A DNA stretch of 36,721 nt from Planktomarina sp. (GTDB lineage Bacteria > Pseudomonadota > Alphaproteobacteria > Rhodobacterales > Rhodobacteraceae), in assembly GCA_016780825.1 (NCBI GenBank), contig JADHLF010000023.1, positions 1-36,721 on the forward strand, written 5' to 3'. A model generated the notes under the pieces. The model saw nothing but the letters and a program-made list of their open reading frames with translations, was not told the origin of the DNA and did not search any database. Both the position numbers and the translations under genes were made by a program. The first letter of the stretch is position 1. Each line of letters opens with the position of its first letter. Of the stretch, positions 8,435 through 16,444 are shown piece after piece.

Positions 8435-9124
8435 GTGGACAATAAATTCGCGATCGATCTCCAGCAGGTTCACCTCTCTCTTGAGGGCAACGCCGGGCCG
8501 GTAGACATTCTACATAGTGTCGACTTGCAAATTACTCAAGGGAGCAGCTGCGCCTTGGTCGGGCCCTCTGGATCCGGCAAATCCAGCCTGCTGATGGTCA
8601 TGGCCGGGCTCGAGCAGGCCACGAGCGGGCGGGTGAGCGTTCTGGGAGAGGATATCAGTGCGATGTCGGAAGCTGAGCTGGCGCAGTTTCGCCGCGGGCG
8701 GGTCGGCGTCGTGTTCCAATCTTTCCATCTCATTCCCTCGATGACGGCCCTCCAAAACGTCGCAACAGCGCTCGAATTGGCGGGGCAACCCGATCCTTTC
8801 CACCGCGCCCGTGCCAAACTTACCGCGTTAGGTTTGGCCCACCGCTGTGACCATTTCCCGAAACAAATGTCCGGCGGCGAGCAGCAACGCGTGGCCCTGG
8901 CGCGCGCCTTGGCCCCCAATCCCCAACTTGTTTTTGCCGATGAGCCAACCGGAAATCTGGATGCGGCCAATGGGGCCAGCATTGTAGACAGCCTGTTCAC
9001 CTTAACCCAGGACCAGGCCGATACGACTTTGATTCTCGTCACCCATGACGTTCAATTGGCGCAGCGTTGTGATCGGATCATTGATCTGCGCGATGGCAAA
9101 ATCTGTGAAAGCACTGGCGCATGA
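8435..9124 (+). CDS. ybbA: ABC transporter ATP-binding protein, YbbA-like
   Basis: This is a cytoplasmic ATPase of the LolD/MacB/YbbA family, 229 residues. Walker A GPSGSGKSS is at 43-51, the signature MSGGEQ at 145-150, Walker B LVFADEPTGNLD around 165-176 and the switch His at 204. It starts with GTG (8435) and has a modest AGGA about 10 nt upstream. The stop overlaps the start of the FtsX-like permease by 4 bp, so the two form one transporter. The family acts on lipoproteins, toxins or envelope components (mechanotransmission type) rather than nutrient import. The exact substrate of YbbAP is not settled. Confidence 0.88.
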   Translation: MDNKFAIDLQQVHLSLEGNAGPVDILHSVDLQITQGSSCALVGPSGSGKSSLLMVMAGLEQATSGRVSVLGEDISAMSEAELAQFRRGRVGVVFQSFHLIPSMTALQNVATALELAGQPDPFHRARAKLTALGLAHRCDHFPKQMSGGEQQRVALARALAPNPQLVFADEPTGNLDAANGASIVDSLFTLTQDQADTTLILVTHDVQLAQRCDRIIDLRDGKICESTGA

Positions 9125-11643
9125 TTGCCCTCAAAATTGCCCAGCGTGAATTGATCGCCGCCTGGCGCGAGCGGTTGCACGGCTTTCGCATTCTCATGCT
9201 CTGCTTGATCTTTGGCATCGCCTCCATCTCCGCAATTGGCTCTCTGCGCGGCGCAATCGACGCGGGACTAAACAGCAATGGCAGGGTTTTTCTCGGAGGC
9301 GACGCGCAAATTGAGCTCACCTACCGCCAAGCCAATGCGCAGGAAGAGGCTTGGATGGCCCGACAAAGCCGGGCGCAGTCTCAGATCATTGATTTTCGCT
9401 CTATGGCGGTTGCCCCAGCGACGAACAAGCGCATTCTCACGCAGGTCAAAGCCGTGGATTCGGCCTATCCTCTGGTGGGGACAGTCACCCTGTCGGGCAA
9501 TATGGGCTTACCTGAGGCCTTTGCCGGCCGCGACGGTCTGCCCGGCGTGATTCTCGCCCCAGCGCTTCTGCGGCGCCTGAACATCAACTTGGGTGATCAG
9601 GTGCAGTTTGGGCAAAAGCGATTTGTGGTCATGGCGACCTTACTCAAGGAACCTGACAATTTCGGCAATTTTGCTTTGGGGCCGCGCAGCCTTGTCTTGA
9701 CCAAAGACCTAGAGGGCTCAGGGCTCCTGGCCGCGGGCACCCTTTTTTCCAGCAAATATAGGCTGCTGTTGGAGGATGGGCGTAATTTGGATCAGGCTCA
9801 ACAAAGGTTTGACAAGGATTGGCCCGGCACAGGCGCCAAATGGAAAGATGCCCGCAAAGCCTCGCCCGGCGCCGATCGGATGATCGAAAGGATGAGCCGC
9901 TTTTTGATCCTGATTGGCCTGTCGGGCCTGGTGGTGGGCGGGATTGGGGTAAGCGCTGCTGTGCAAGCATTTGTTGCAAAAAAAACGGGACATATCGCCG
10001 TGTTAAAGACGCTGGGTGCCACACCGAGCCAAATCTTTTGGATCTATACTGTGCAAATCGCTGTCTATACCGGCCTGTCGGTGGTGCTTGGCCTTTTGCT
10101 GGGTGCGCTTGCGCCCTTTGCTGCCCGGCCATTTTTGCCCGACAATCTCGCCGAGGTGGCTTTGATTTCCATATACCCCTCGGCCCTCATTGAGGCTGCG
10201 GTCTATGGCTGCTTGGCGGCGGCGATTTTCTCAATTTGGCCCTTGGCCCAGACCGAACATATTCGCCCAGCCCATCTTTTCAGCGGCGGCGCAGCGGCCC
10301 AATGGCCTGCGCGGCGCTACCTCCTCGTGCAAGGTGCATTATTGGCCGCGGCGCTCTTTGGCGCAGTCCAGTTTTCTGGCTCTTGGACCATGACCTTCTG
10401 GCTCTTGAGCGGCATCGCAATTTCGCTGCTCATCTTAGCTATGATCTCTGGCGCCTTTCAGATCACGCTCAAGCGCATCATGCGTGGCGCCGCATTTCAG
10501 GGCCGATTGCCACTGCGCGCAGCTTTGAGCGCTCTGGCCAGCGGCTCGGAACGCACTGGCTCTGTGGTGATGGGCATCGGACTTGGGCTCACGGTATTGG
10601 CCGCGGTTGGTCAAATTGACGGCAATCTGCGGCGCTCGATAACGCAATCCTTGCCCGACAAAGCCCCAAGCTTCTTTTTCCTCGACATTCAATCTGGTCA
10701 GCTGCCAGAATTCAACCGGCGCCTTGCGGAAAATCCAGCGGTGCGGAAGGTTGAAACAGCGCCTATGCTGCGCGGTCTCGTCACGAAGATAAATGAGCAA
10801 CCCGCCGCAGAGGTTGGCGGGGATCATTGGGTGCTGCGGGGTGACCGCGGGATCAGCTATGCCGATGGTTTGCCGGAAAAGACAAAAATTACAGCCGGAC
10901 AATGGTGGGGTGAGGGCTATAGCGGCCCCCCCCAAATCAGCTTCGCCGCCGAAGAGGCCGAAGAGATCGGCATCGGACTTGGAGATCAATTGACCCTCAA
11001 TGTATTGGGCCGCGATATCACCGCCACGATCACGAGCCTGCGCGAGGTGGATTTCTCCACGGCCGGCATGGGATTTGTGATCTTATTGAATGAAGCTGCT
11101 TTGAAGGGCGCGCCGCATTCTCACATCGCAACGGTCTATGCCGAAGCCTCGGCTGAAATTCCAATTTTAGATGAATTGAACCAGGCCTTCCCCAATGTCA
11201 CCGGTATTCAAATTCGAGAGGCCGCAGCTTTGGTCACAGGCGTGGTGTCCTCCATCGCCTCCGCCACCTCTATCGGCGCCCTTGCCACCTTGGTCACTGG
11301 ATTTTTGATCCTCATCGGGGCGGCCGCCGCCAGCACGGCCCAGCGCGCCTATGAAAGTGCAATTTTAAAGACACTCGGAGCCACGCGGCGCGAAATCCTT
11401 ACCTCCTTCGCCCTACGCTCGGCGATGATCGGAGCGCTTGCCGCCGGCGTGGCCCTTGGCGCGGGGCTGCTGGGCGGCTGGGCCGTCAGCCATTTTGTAT
11501 TTGAGAATAAATTTGAAGTCATCTGGACCAATGCCGCCTTGGTGATCCTTGGCGGTATCGGCCTGACCTTAATCACAGGCATGCTCTTTGCCCTCGGCCC
11601 GCTGTCGAAATCCGCCGCAACTGAGCTCAGGCACCGCGATTGA
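9121..11643 (+). CDS. ybbP: FtsX-like ABC permease, YbbP-like
   Basis: This is an 840-residue inner-membrane permease. One transmembrane helix (about residues 22-45) is followed by a large periplasmic domain. FtsX helices then group near 260-440, a second periplasmic domain lies near 500-690, and the last three helices are at about 715-835. The duplicated FtsX core is visible as two related blocks, AVQAFVAKKTGHIAVLKTLGATPSQI and STAQRAYESAILKTLGATRREI. The layout matches YbbP of E. coli, which works with YbbA and is often adjacent to TesA. It has a 4-bp overlap with the ATPase gene. The role is likely extraction or export of a hydrophobic envelope molecule. Confidence 0.87.
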   Translation: MIALKIAQRELIAAWRERLHGFRILMLCLIFGIASISAIGSLRGAIDAGLNSNGRVFLGGDAQIELTYRQANAQEEAWMARQSRAQSQIIDFRSMAVAPATNKRILTQVKAVDSAYPLVGTVTLSGNMGLPEAFAGRDGLPGVILAPALLRRLNINLGDQVQFGQKRFVVMATLLKEPDNFGNFALGPRSLVLTKDLEGSGLLAAGTLFSSKYRLLLEDGRNLDQAQQRFDKDWPGTGAKWKDARKASPGADRMIERMSRFLILIGLSGLVVGGIGVSAAVQAFVAKKTGHIAVLKTLGATPSQIFWIYTVQIAVYTGLSVVLGLLLGALAPFAARPFLPDNLAEVALISIYPSALIEAAVYGCLAAAIFSIWPLAQTEHIRPAHLFSGGAAAQWPARRYLLVQGALLAAALFGAVQFSGSWTMTFWLLSGIAISLLILAMISGAFQITLKRIMRGAAFQGRLPLRAALSALASGSERTGSVVMGIGLGLTVLAAVGQIDGNLRRSITQSLPDKAPSFFFLDIQSGQLPEFNRRLAENPAVRKVETAPMLRGLVTKINEQPAAEVGGDHWVLRGDRGISYADGLPEKTKITAGQWWGEGYSGPPQISFAAEEAEEIGIGLGDQLTLNVLGRDITATITSLREVDFSTAGMGFVILLNEAALKGAPHSHIATVYAEASAEIPILDELNQAFPNVTGIQIREAAALVTGVVSSIASATSIGALATLVTGFLILIGAAAASTAQRAYESAILKTLGATRREILTSFALRSAMIGALAAGVALGAGLLGGWAVSHFVFENKFEVIWTNAALVILGGIGLTLITGMLFALGPLSKSAATELRHRD

Positions 11644-11680
11644 TGCAGCCGGATCGGATATCTGGGCGCTCTGCCCGTGT

Positions 11681-11702
11681 CAGCGGAGGTTTTTCACCGC
11701 TG
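11681..11702 (+). terminator. Small hairpin downstream of ybbP
   Basis: CAGCGG (11681-11686) pairs with CCGCTG (11697-11702) around a 10-nt loop containing five T residues. It lies 38 bp after the ybbP stop and before the glycosyltransferase. There is no downstream T run, so it is a weak terminator candidate at best. Confidence 0.25.
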
Positions 11703-11774
11703 CGCATGGGACAAAACAATTCACCTGATCGCCGCAATTCGCTATGGTCACCGGCAGAAGCATAGGGTGACCAG

Positions 11775-12698
11775 ATGGGCGATGCGCGCGTTAAATACTC
11801 GGTGATCATACCAACCTATAACCGCGAGCCTCTGCTGGCCGAGGCGTTGCGATCTGTCCAAGCTGCCCTACCCGATTGTTCCGAAGTGATTGTCGTGAAC
11901 GATGGCCCCGCCTTCGAGACGCCGACGCGTGATTTGATTGAGACATTGGGCGCAGTGGCTGTAAAAACCAAGGGCGGGCTCGGTGCCGGAGCGGCGCGCA
12001 ACATCGGCGCAGACCGCGCGCGCGGTCAATGGCTCTTGTTTTTGGATGATGATGATCTGATTGCCGTCGGATATTGGCAAGCGGTCGCCCGCTATATCGA
12101 CGCGCATGTTCAATCTACAGATCTCGCCTATGGGTTTTGCCGCGCCAGCCTCCAGTCTGATCGCACAGAAATGCAGCGCATCGCGGCAACCCAGGCCGTG
12201 TTTGATATTCAGCCGCAAGAGGGCCCCTCTCTGAGGCCAAAAATCGCGGGATTGGGCCTGGGATTTTGGGTGTCAAAATCCCTATTTCAAATGGTCGGCG
12301 GGATAAACGCGGGGTTGCGCACAAATGAGGACACAGATTTTTGTCTCAAACTTCTAAGCGCCGGAGCACGCTGCCACACCACGCCGTCACAGGGGGCGGT
12401 GATTTTTCAGGGCAATCATGGTTCAGCCGCCGCCGGTTCCACCACAAAACGCTATGGACCGGCGCAACGCGCCCAATTTTTCAAACATATTTTGGACAGC
12501 CAAGCAAAAATCCTCGCCACCGATCGCAAGGCCGAAACATGGCTTTGGAAGCGGTATCTCAAGATGGCAGCCCGCGCCGGGGGAATGGCAGGCTACCGGT
12601 CCCTGCGCGACGCGGCGGGATTAACGGCGGGTCGCGCGCGCCTGCTCGCGGCCTATTGGGCGATCTGGCGGGTTTTGGCCCAGCTCGACCGCCGCTAA
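11775..12698 (+). CDS. Family 2 glycosyltransferase
   Basis: The 307-residue GT-A-fold enzyme transfers a sugar from a nucleotide donor, probably to a cell-surface glycan. It opens with the family strand YSVIIPTYNR (8-17), then VIVVNDGP and the donor-site motif LLFLDDDDL with Asp91-94 as the metal-binding DXD region. TNEDTDFCLKLL near residue 180 is the usual acceptor/catalytic ED block. The C-terminal third is basic and not hydrophobic, so it is cytoplasmic or peripherally attached. It starts 131 bp after ybbP and stands alone; no polysaccharide cluster surrounds it. Acceptor and donor cannot be told from sequence. Confidence 0.8.
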   Translation: MGDARVKYSVIIPTYNREPLLAEALRSVQAALPDCSEVIVVNDGPAFETPTRDLIETLGAVAVKTKGGLGAGAARNIGADRARGQWLLFLDDDDLIAVGYWQAVARYIDAHVQSTDLAYGFCRASLQSDRTEMQRIAATQAVFDIQPQEGPSLRPKIAGLGLGFWVSKSLFQMVGGINAGLRTNEDTDFCLKLLSAGARCHTTPSQGAVIFQGNHGSAAAGSTTKRYGPAQRAQFFKHILDSQAKILATDRKAETWLWKRYLKMAARAGGMAGYRSLRDAAGLTAGRARLLAAYWAIWRVLAQLDRR

Positions 12699-12716
12699 GC
12701 GCTCAAACCCCCTGAG

Positions 12717-12737
12717 CCCAACACAGCCCCGACCGCC
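12717..12737. repeat. 21-bp perfect direct repeat, copy 1
   Basis: The 21 bases here (starting CCCAACACAGCC and ending GACCGCC) recur exactly at 13628-13648, where they encode the last residues of the aminotransferase. Read on the minus strand in the same frame as that gene, copy 1 continues as AVGAVLGSGGLSA followed by a stop at 12696-12698. That is what a displaced original 3' end would look like. Confidence 0.85.
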
Positions 12738-12753
12738 GAGCCAAAAGCACTTT

Positions 12754-12802
12754 GCCCGGTGGCAACACCGGGCTGCGCCTGCCTGCCCCCCGGCAGGCGC
12801 AG
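12754..12802 (+). terminator. Two adjacent strong hairpins after the glycosyltransferase
   Basis: The first hairpin is an 8-bp perfect stem (GCCCGGTG at 12754-12761, CACCGGGC at 12766-12773) closed by a GCAA tetraloop. The second is an 11-bp perfect stem (CTGCGCCTGCC at 12773-12783, GGCAGGCGCAG at 12792-12802) with an 8-nt C-rich loop. They share base 12773. No T run follows immediately. Possible roles are a transcription stop, an mRNA 3'-end stabiliser, or a palindromic repeat unit of the REP type. Confidence 0.6.
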
Positions 12803-12894
12803 CCCTCATTTCGTCTTGGAATGGCGTGAGGCAGAGGTCTTGGGCATTGAAGAAACCGGGGCTAGGCAGATTAATTAAATGTTTTATTTATTTT

Positions 12895-12922
12895 TTTACA
12901 TAATGGTTTGATAAAATAACAT
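12895..12922 (+). promoter_or_regulatory. Promoter for the interrupted outer-membrane gene
   Basis: TTTACA (5/6 to -35) is followed by 16 bp and TAACAT (4/6 to -10), inside a strongly AT-rich stretch 15-40 bp upstream of the start codon. AAGGA lies 8 nt before the ATG. The promoter and ribosome-binding site look intact although the gene is broken. Confidence 0.45.
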
Positions 12923-12936
12923 TAAGGATTTTTGGT

Positions 12937-13566
12937 ATGAAACCTACAAAAAAAATAATGCTGCCCCTGTGTTTTGGCTTTCTTGCCAGCGCCTCCTGTG
13001 CACAAGAGGGCGCCTCTTGGTCCTTCGGCGCTGGTCTCTCGACCATGGGCGCAAATGTAGAGGCGCGATATCGCCTGACGCCTCACATCGGCCTGCGCGG
13101 CGTGATGAGTGGGGGCATTGATCAGGATTTCGACGTCTCAGACACCAATTTTGATATCGCCTGAAACATCAAACTGGGCGCAACGTCGCTCTTGCTGGAT
13201 GCCTACCCTCTTGGAGGGTCTTGGCGCATTTCAGCCGGCCTACTCAAATCCGGAACGGAATTCAACGCCGCAGGCACAGTGGATGTCTCTGGTGTCCAGG
13301 AGACCGCCGATGTCACTGCGCGCTTCAGCAAGTCCACCGCGCCAATTGTGACGACGTCCTATGATGTGAGGCTGGGAAAAAGCTTGGCCATTACACCGGA
13401 GATTGGGGTTATTTTCAACGGTGGCATTGACCTGGCTTTTGCAGCCACCGGTACGACCTTACAAACGACAATCGACAATGACCCAGATGTTCAAGAGGCG
13501 GTTCAAACCGCGGCAGATATTAACAAGCTGCCTTATATTGCTCTGACGATCAGCTATCGTTTTTAG
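12937..13566 (+). pseudogene. Outer-membrane beta-barrel-type protein interrupted by an in-frame TGA
   Basis: A 75-codon frame with a signal peptide (MKPTKKIMLPLCFGFLASASC, cleavage near CAQ) stops at TGA 13162-13164. The same frame then runs on for 133 codons to a TAG at 13564-13566. Together the 209 codons look like one small barrel: alternating polar/apolar strands (ASWSFGAGLSTMGANVEARY, PLGGSWRISAGLL, TPEIGVIFNGGIDLAF) and a terminal LPYIALTISYRF ending in phenylalanine, the outer-membrane assembly signal. The two halves are in phase, so a single base change explains the break. It lies between the two 21-bp repeats. A sequencing error or UGA readthrough cannot be excluded. The function of the ancestral protein is unknown. 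Confidence 0.7.
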
Positions 13567-13620
13567 ACTGACTGGGGCGGCGGCGCGGGCTAAAAATTAG
13601 CCCGCGTGCGGCCAAATATA

Positions 13621-14997
13621 TCACTCTCCCAACACAGCCCCGACCGCCTGCACAGTGGCCGCAACCACGATATCCGCCTCCGCGCGGGTCAAGCAAAACG
13701 GCGGTGCGAAACCCAGAATATCGCCCTGGGGCATGGCCCGCGCAATCACTTGGCTTTGTGCCAAGAGCGCCGCAGAAATCTGCGGGCCAATTTTCTCTGC
13801 CGGGTCAAAGAAAATCCGGTCATCTTTGTCTTTCACAAATTCCACCGCGCAGAGCAGCCCCTCGCCGCGCACATCTCCCACATGCGGGTGATCGCCCAGC
13901 GCCTCAGCCAATGCTCGTTTCAAATAGGTGCCAACCTCGCGCGCGTTGCGTATCAAGTCCAACGTATCGATCACCTTTAGATTGGCCACCCCAGCGGCGG
14001 CGCAAATGGGATGGGCAGAATAGGTCCAGCCATGGCCAATAGGGCCATTTTCATCCGTGCCTTGCTCCAAGACCTGCCATATTTTTTCGCCAATGATGGA
14101 GCCGGACAGCGGCGCATAGGCCAAGGTCAGCCCCTTGGCGATGGTGATGATATCGGCCTCAAGCCCGTAATGATCCGAGCCAAACATCGATCCCAGTCGC
14201 CCAAAGCCGGTAACCACCTCATCGACCACCAGCAATATATCGTGTTTTTTCAGCACCGCTTGCATGGCTGGCCAATAGCCCGCTGGCGGCGGAACGATGC
14301 CCCCGGTCCCAAGTACAGGCTCTGCGATAAAGGCCGCAATGGTATCGGCGCCCTCACGCGCAATCATCTCTTCCAAGCAGGTCACGCAATGGGCGACAAA
14401 CTCGGCCTCACTTTGCCTCAGATCCGCACGGCGAAAATAATCAGGCGCTTCCGTGTGAAGGATAGGGGCCAACGGCAGATCAAATTTCTTGTGAAACAGG
14501 TCCAGCCCGGTCAAAGATCCAGTGACCAGCCCAGAGCCATGATAGCCCCGCCAACGGCTGATAATCTTCTTCTTTTCAGGTCGTCCAAGAATATTGTTAT
14601 AATACCAGATGAGTTTGACATTGGTCTCATTGGCGTCCGATCCGCCCAGACCAAAATAGACTTTCGACATATTGGCCGGAGCACGATCCAAAATCATCTT
14701 GGACAGGGTGATCGAGGCTTCGGTTCCATGCCCAACATAGGAGTGGTAATAGGTCAATTCTTGAGCCTGAGCGGCAATGGCATCGGAAATCTCCGTCCGG
14801 CCATAGCCTGCATTCACACAATAAAGCCCGGCAAAAGCATCCAAGAGCTTTTGACCCTCCCGATCTTCAATATAGACCCCGCTGGCGGTCTTGATCACTC
14901 GGTTTGGAGAGTCCCCCCGCGCATGGTGCGCCAAATGGGTCGACGGGTGAAAAAAATTCTCGCGGTCCCATTGATCGAGTTGATCGTTTTTCAGCAT
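13621..14997 (-). CDS. doeD: Class III omega-aminotransferase, probably DoeD of ectoine degradation
   Basis: This is a 458-residue PLP enzyme of fold type I, subgroup III. The PLP-binding block VVDEVVTGFGR is at 257-267 (Asp259), the PLP lysine is Lys288 in TIAKGLTLAYAPLSG, and GGSDANETNVKL at 118-129 is the phosphate-binding segment. The family transfers an omega-amino group to pyruvate or 2-oxoglutarate. It follows doeA by 43 bp on the same strand. In ectoine-degrading bacteria an enzyme of this type (DoeD/Atf) converts diaminobutyrate to aspartate semialdehyde, so I infer that role from the neighbour; by sequence alone it could use putrescine or beta-alanine. Its last codons coincide with a 21-bp repeat. 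Confidence 0.65.
   Translation of the reverse strand: MLKNDQLDQWDRENFFHPSTHLAHHARGDSPNRVIKTASGVYIEDREGQKLLDAFAGLYCVNAGYGRTEISDAIAAQAQELTYYHSYVGHGTEASITLSKMILDRAPANMSKVYFGLGGSDANETNVKLIWYYNNILGRPEKKKIISRWRGYHGSGLVTGSLTGLDLFHKKFDLPLAPILHTEAPDYFRRADLRQSEAEFVAHCVTCLEEMIAREGADTIAAFIAEPVLGTGGIVPPPAGYWPAMQAVLKKHDILLVVDEVVTGFGRLGSMFGSDHYGLEADIITIAKGLTLAYAPLSGSIIGEKIWQVLEQGTDENGPIGHGWTYSAHPICAAAGVANLKVIDTLDLIRNAREVGTYLKRALAEALGDHPHVGDVRGEGLLCAVEFVKDKDDRIFFDPAEKIGPQISAALLAQSQVIARAMPQGDILGFAPPFCLTRAEADIVVAATVQAVGAVLGE
13628..13648. repeat. 21-bp perfect direct repeat, copy 2 (within the 3' end of the aminotransferase gene)
   Basis: This is the second exact copy of the repeat at 12717-12737, 911 bp away. 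It encodes the final AVGAVLG of the aminotransferase, which here ends with one further Glu codon and TGA. The chance of a 21-base identity arising at random in a window this size is far below one in a thousand, so the two copies have a common origin. Confidence 0.85.
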
Positions 14998-15040
14998 AGC
15001 CTGCGTCCTTATCTTTACAGAGTGTCACCACCCAATCTTT

Positions 15041-16228
15041 TCAGTCTTTGACAACCATTTTGCGCGGCACATTGGCCAAACATTCCGGCCCATTGTTCCC
15101 AATCCGAATGCTTTCAGTAATTTCAAACCCCCAATCATCCATCCAAAGGCCGGTCATGAAATGAAACGTCATATTTTCCTGCAAAACAGTCCTGTCGCCC
15201 GGCCGCAATGACATGGTGCGCTCGCCCCAATCTGGCGGGTAGCTCACACCGATGGGATAGCCGGTGCGGTTGTCTTTCGTAATGCCATATTTCTTGAGAA
15301 TATCAAAAAAGGCGATCGCAATATCCTCACAGCTATTGCCGACGCGCGCCTTTTCCAGCCCCGCCTCCATACCTTCCAAAACGGCCTGTTCGGCATCCAG
15401 GAATGTCTGGGTTGGTTTGCCCAGGAAGACGGTTCGTGACAAGGGACAGTGATAGCGCTTCACAACACCCGCAATCTCAAAAAATGTTCCCTCGCCCGAC
15501 CTCATGGGTGCATCATCCCAGGTCAAATGTGGTGCGGAGGCATCGGCGCCCGAAGGCAAAAGCGGTACAAGCGCCGGGTAATCCCCACCGGCCCCAATGG
15601 CCGGATCATAGCGCAAGGCGGCGTCATAGATCTCGGCCACCAAGTCACATTTGCGAATGCCGGGCTCAACCTTTTCAACAATGCGCTCATGCATCCGCCC
15701 AACAATTTGCCCGGCCTGGCGCATCAAAGCCAGTTCAGCCTCTGATTTCACGGCACGTTGCCAATTGACCAGGCCCGTCGCATCGATGAGCTGGGCGTTG
15801 GGCAGGTTGGCAATCAGGGCCAAATAGGCCGCAGCGGAAAACCAATAATTGTCCATTTCCACACCAATGCGCCCTTTGGCCAAGCCGCGATCGGTCAATT
15901 GCGCCGCAAGATAGCTCATCGGATGGCGCTCAGTCGATTGCACATAGTGATCTGGATAACCGATGATATCGGACGGCTCCATAAAACAGGTGCGCAGCGC
16001 GCCCTTGGCATCCTGTCCTCGCCCATACCAAATTGGAGCCCCTTCCAGAGGCAGGATCACACATTGGTGCACATAAAATGACCAGCCATCATATCCGGTT
16101 AGCCAGTTCATATTCGAGGGATCCGAAACGATCAGCAGATCAATCTCGCGCTGTTGCATCTCTTGGCGGGTTTTGGTGAGCCGCTGATCAAACTCAATGC
16201 GCGAAAAATTCAGTTTAGCATGTGACAT
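15041..16228 (-). CDS. doeA: Ectoine hydrolase (M24 peptidase-fold), DoeA/EutD
   Basis: The 395-residue enzyme has the pita-bread fold of the aminopeptidase P/creatinase family and opens the ectoine ring to N-alpha-acetyl-diaminobutyrate. Segments I recognise from the DoeA/EutD group are SNMNWLTGYDGWSFYVHQCV, WYGRGQDAKGA, GYPDHYVQSTERHPM, GVEMDNYWFSAAAY, LPSGADASAPHLTWDD, and PIGVSYPPDWGERTMSLRPGD near the C-terminus. These separate it from ordinary Xaa-Pro peptidases. I choose ATG 16228 (MSHAKLNFSR) because AGGAG lies 9 nt upstream and the family starts there; an upstream in-frame codon at 16330 would add 34 non-conserved residues. No ectoine importer, DoeB or DoeC gene lies in the window. 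Confidence 0.85.
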   Translation of the reverse strand: MSHAKLNFSRIEFDQRLTKTRQEMQQREIDLLIVSDPSNMNWLTGYDGWSFYVHQCVILPLEGAPIWYGRGQDAKGALRTCFMEPSDIIGYPDHYVQSTERHPMSYLAAQLTDRGLAKGRIGVEMDNYWFSAAAYLALIANLPNAQLIDATGLVNWQRAVKSEAELALMRQAGQIVGRMHERIVEKVEPGIRKCDLVAEIYDAALRYDPAIGAGGDYPALVPLLPSGADASAPHLTWDDAPMRSGEGTFFEIAGVVKRYHCPLSRTVFLGKPTQTFLDAEQAVLEGMEAGLEKARVGNSCEDIAIAFFDILKKYGITKDNRTGYPIGVSYPPDWGERTMSLRPGDRTVLQENMTFHFMTGLWMDDWGFEITESIRIGNNGPECLANVPRKMVVKD

Positions 16229-16444
16229 CACGGGCGCTCCTATGAAGGTATCTGTGAAAAACCTATCAGAGCCAGACCCGCTGTATAGCCCCAGTGCTAC
16301 ATATTTTGCCAGGTTCAGCCGAACGGCCAAGCGGTGCTACTCTGGCTCTTGAATTCTATCCGCCGACCTGCGCCTATGGCCCATGAGCAGAGTGTTCCCA
16401 ACAGCCAAGGTCAGCATGATCAGCCCCAACCCCAAGCGCGCCCT

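Noticed and set aside
12621..12809. A 62-codon minus-strand frame across the hairpin region
   Set aside because: It runs through the structured hairpins and antisense to the glycosyltransferase end, with no ribosome-binding site or recognisable motif.
12937..13566. UGA as a selenocysteine codon in the barrel protein
   Set aside because: Barrel proteins of this type are not selenoproteins and I see no SECIS-like hairpin directly after the TGA.
14011..15051. A 346-codon plus-strand open frame opposite the aminotransferase gene
   Set aside because: Long, but antisense to a gene with complete PLP motifs; its composition and lack of domains indicate a shadow frame.
15041..16228. Annotation as a plain Xaa-Pro aminopeptidase
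   Set aside because: The conserved segments match the ectoine hydrolase group, and an omega-aminotransferase follows on the same strand.
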